DNA of 64,000 nt from Caulobacteraceae bacterium (lineage in GTDB: Bacteria; Pseudomonadota; Alphaproteobacteria; Caulobacterales; Caulobacteraceae), in contig CANJME010000008.1 in NCBI GenBank assembly GCA_947475875.1, forward strand, positions 1 through 64,000, read 5' to 3'. Of the stretch, positions 63,777 through 64,000 are shown in pieces. Position numbers and translations under genes: made by a program. Every line of letters starts with the position of its first letter. The first letter of the stretch is position 1. Below the pieces are notes generated by a model. The model saw only the letters and a program-made list of their open reading frames with translations, did not search any database and had not been told where the DNA came from.

Positions 63777-64000
63777 TTAGACCCTGCGGAATCCCACCGG
63801 CTGGCCGGCCCCCGCCGCCGCGACGCGTTCGATCGCCGCGGACAGCGGCTCGCCTTCGGTCGCCATGTGGTGGGCGTTGGCGTGCAGGAGGGTTTCGCCG
63901 TCGGCCATCATGCCGACGTGGCCTTTCCAGAAGACGAGGTCGCCACGGCGCAGCGCCGAGGCTTCGACGGGCGCCCCGAGAGAGGCCTGCATGTCGGTGT
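63777..64000 (-). CDS. NlpC/P60 (C40) family peptidase, C-terminal part
   Basis: The frame is open at the window's right edge; about 74 C-terminal residues are visible. ALRRGDLVFWKGHVGMMADGETLLHANAHHM holds the conserved catalytic His (HVGMM) and the third residue (His in NAHHM) of NlpC/P60 peptidases; the catalytic Cys would lie outside the window. They cleave peptidoglycan peptides. The stop is 11 bp from the inverted element. Confidence 0.8.
   Translation of the reverse strand, partial: TDMQASLGAPVEASALRRGDLVFWKGHVGMMADGETLLHANAHHMATEGEPLSAAIERVAAAGAGQPVGFRRV

Overview
The window is high-GC DNA packed with genes. It looks like the chromosome of an aerobic alphaproteobacterium, most likely Caulobacterales (Caulobacter/Phenylobacterium type). 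This is an inference from gene content: FixL/FixJ/FixK with FixK boxes, a CycM-like membrane cytochrome c next to kdsB-pheA, many c-type cytochromes, complete leucine and valine degradation operons, and short REP-like palindromes. No tRNA, rRNA or CRISPR array was seen. The left edge cuts through the end of an IS3-family insertion sequence.

Region 1 (1-4.2 kb): IS3 transposase tail, a secreted type-B carboxylesterase, an FAD monooxygenase overlapping a PaaI-type thioesterase, and a frameshifted gene remnant.

Region 2 (4.2-18.1 kb) is the most distinctive part, an oxygen-response island. It encodes the haem oxygen sensor kinase FixL, its response regulator FixJ, a receiver-domain protein fused to an uncharacterised domain, and a FixK/FNR-type activator. 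Around them sit nine matches or near matches to the FixK/FNR operator TTGA-N6-TCAA. They precede a HupE/UreJ-like membrane protein operon with a 'transmembrane anchor' protein, two cytochrome c'-like lipoproteins and a PepSY membrane protein; also two universal stress proteins, a VIT-type metal transporter, small c-type cytochromes and several micro-proteins. Three copies of a second motif (CCTCCGTA..TAGGGG / CCCTTAGGG) may be FixJ targets. The simplest reading is that low oxygen activates FixLJ, then FixK, which turns on periplasmic electron-transfer, metal and stress functions.

Region 3 (18.2-29.8 kb): leucine degradation (isovaleryl-CoA dehydrogenase, both methylcrotonyl-CoA carboxylase subunits, another acyl-CoA dehydrogenase), a cytochrome c-PQQ dehydrogenase, a GST, and the ferrous iron uptake set FeoA-FeoB-FeoB-associated protein, preceded by FixK-like and Fur-like sites.

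Region 4 (29.8-40.3 kb, minus strand): a long fatty-acid/valine catabolic operon with two thiolases, a methylacyl-CoA racemase-like CoA transferase, acyl-CoA ligase, enoyl-CoA hydratase, 3-hydroxyisobutyrate dehydrogenase, 3-hydroxyisobutyryl-CoA hydrolase, isobutyryl-CoA dehydrogenase and methylmalonate-semialdehyde dehydrogenase.

Region 5 (40.5-57 kb): two further cytochrome c'-like proteins, a TonB-like/TPR lipoprotein, a DsbA-fold isomerase overlapping an arylsulfatase with an unusual active-site motif, an MBL hydrolase, a GST, a PPIase, a DUF3604 protein, a second HupE/UreJ protein, a TPR membrane protein and an orphan secreted protein. Two homologous leader segments lie 11.6 kb apart here.

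Region 6 (57-64 kb): both methylmalonyl-CoA mutase subunits, which complete the valine/propionate route to succinyl-CoA, then pheA, kdsB, a CycM-like cytochrome c and the end of an NlpC/P60 peptidase. Three inverted-repeat (REP/MITE-like) elements are interspersed.
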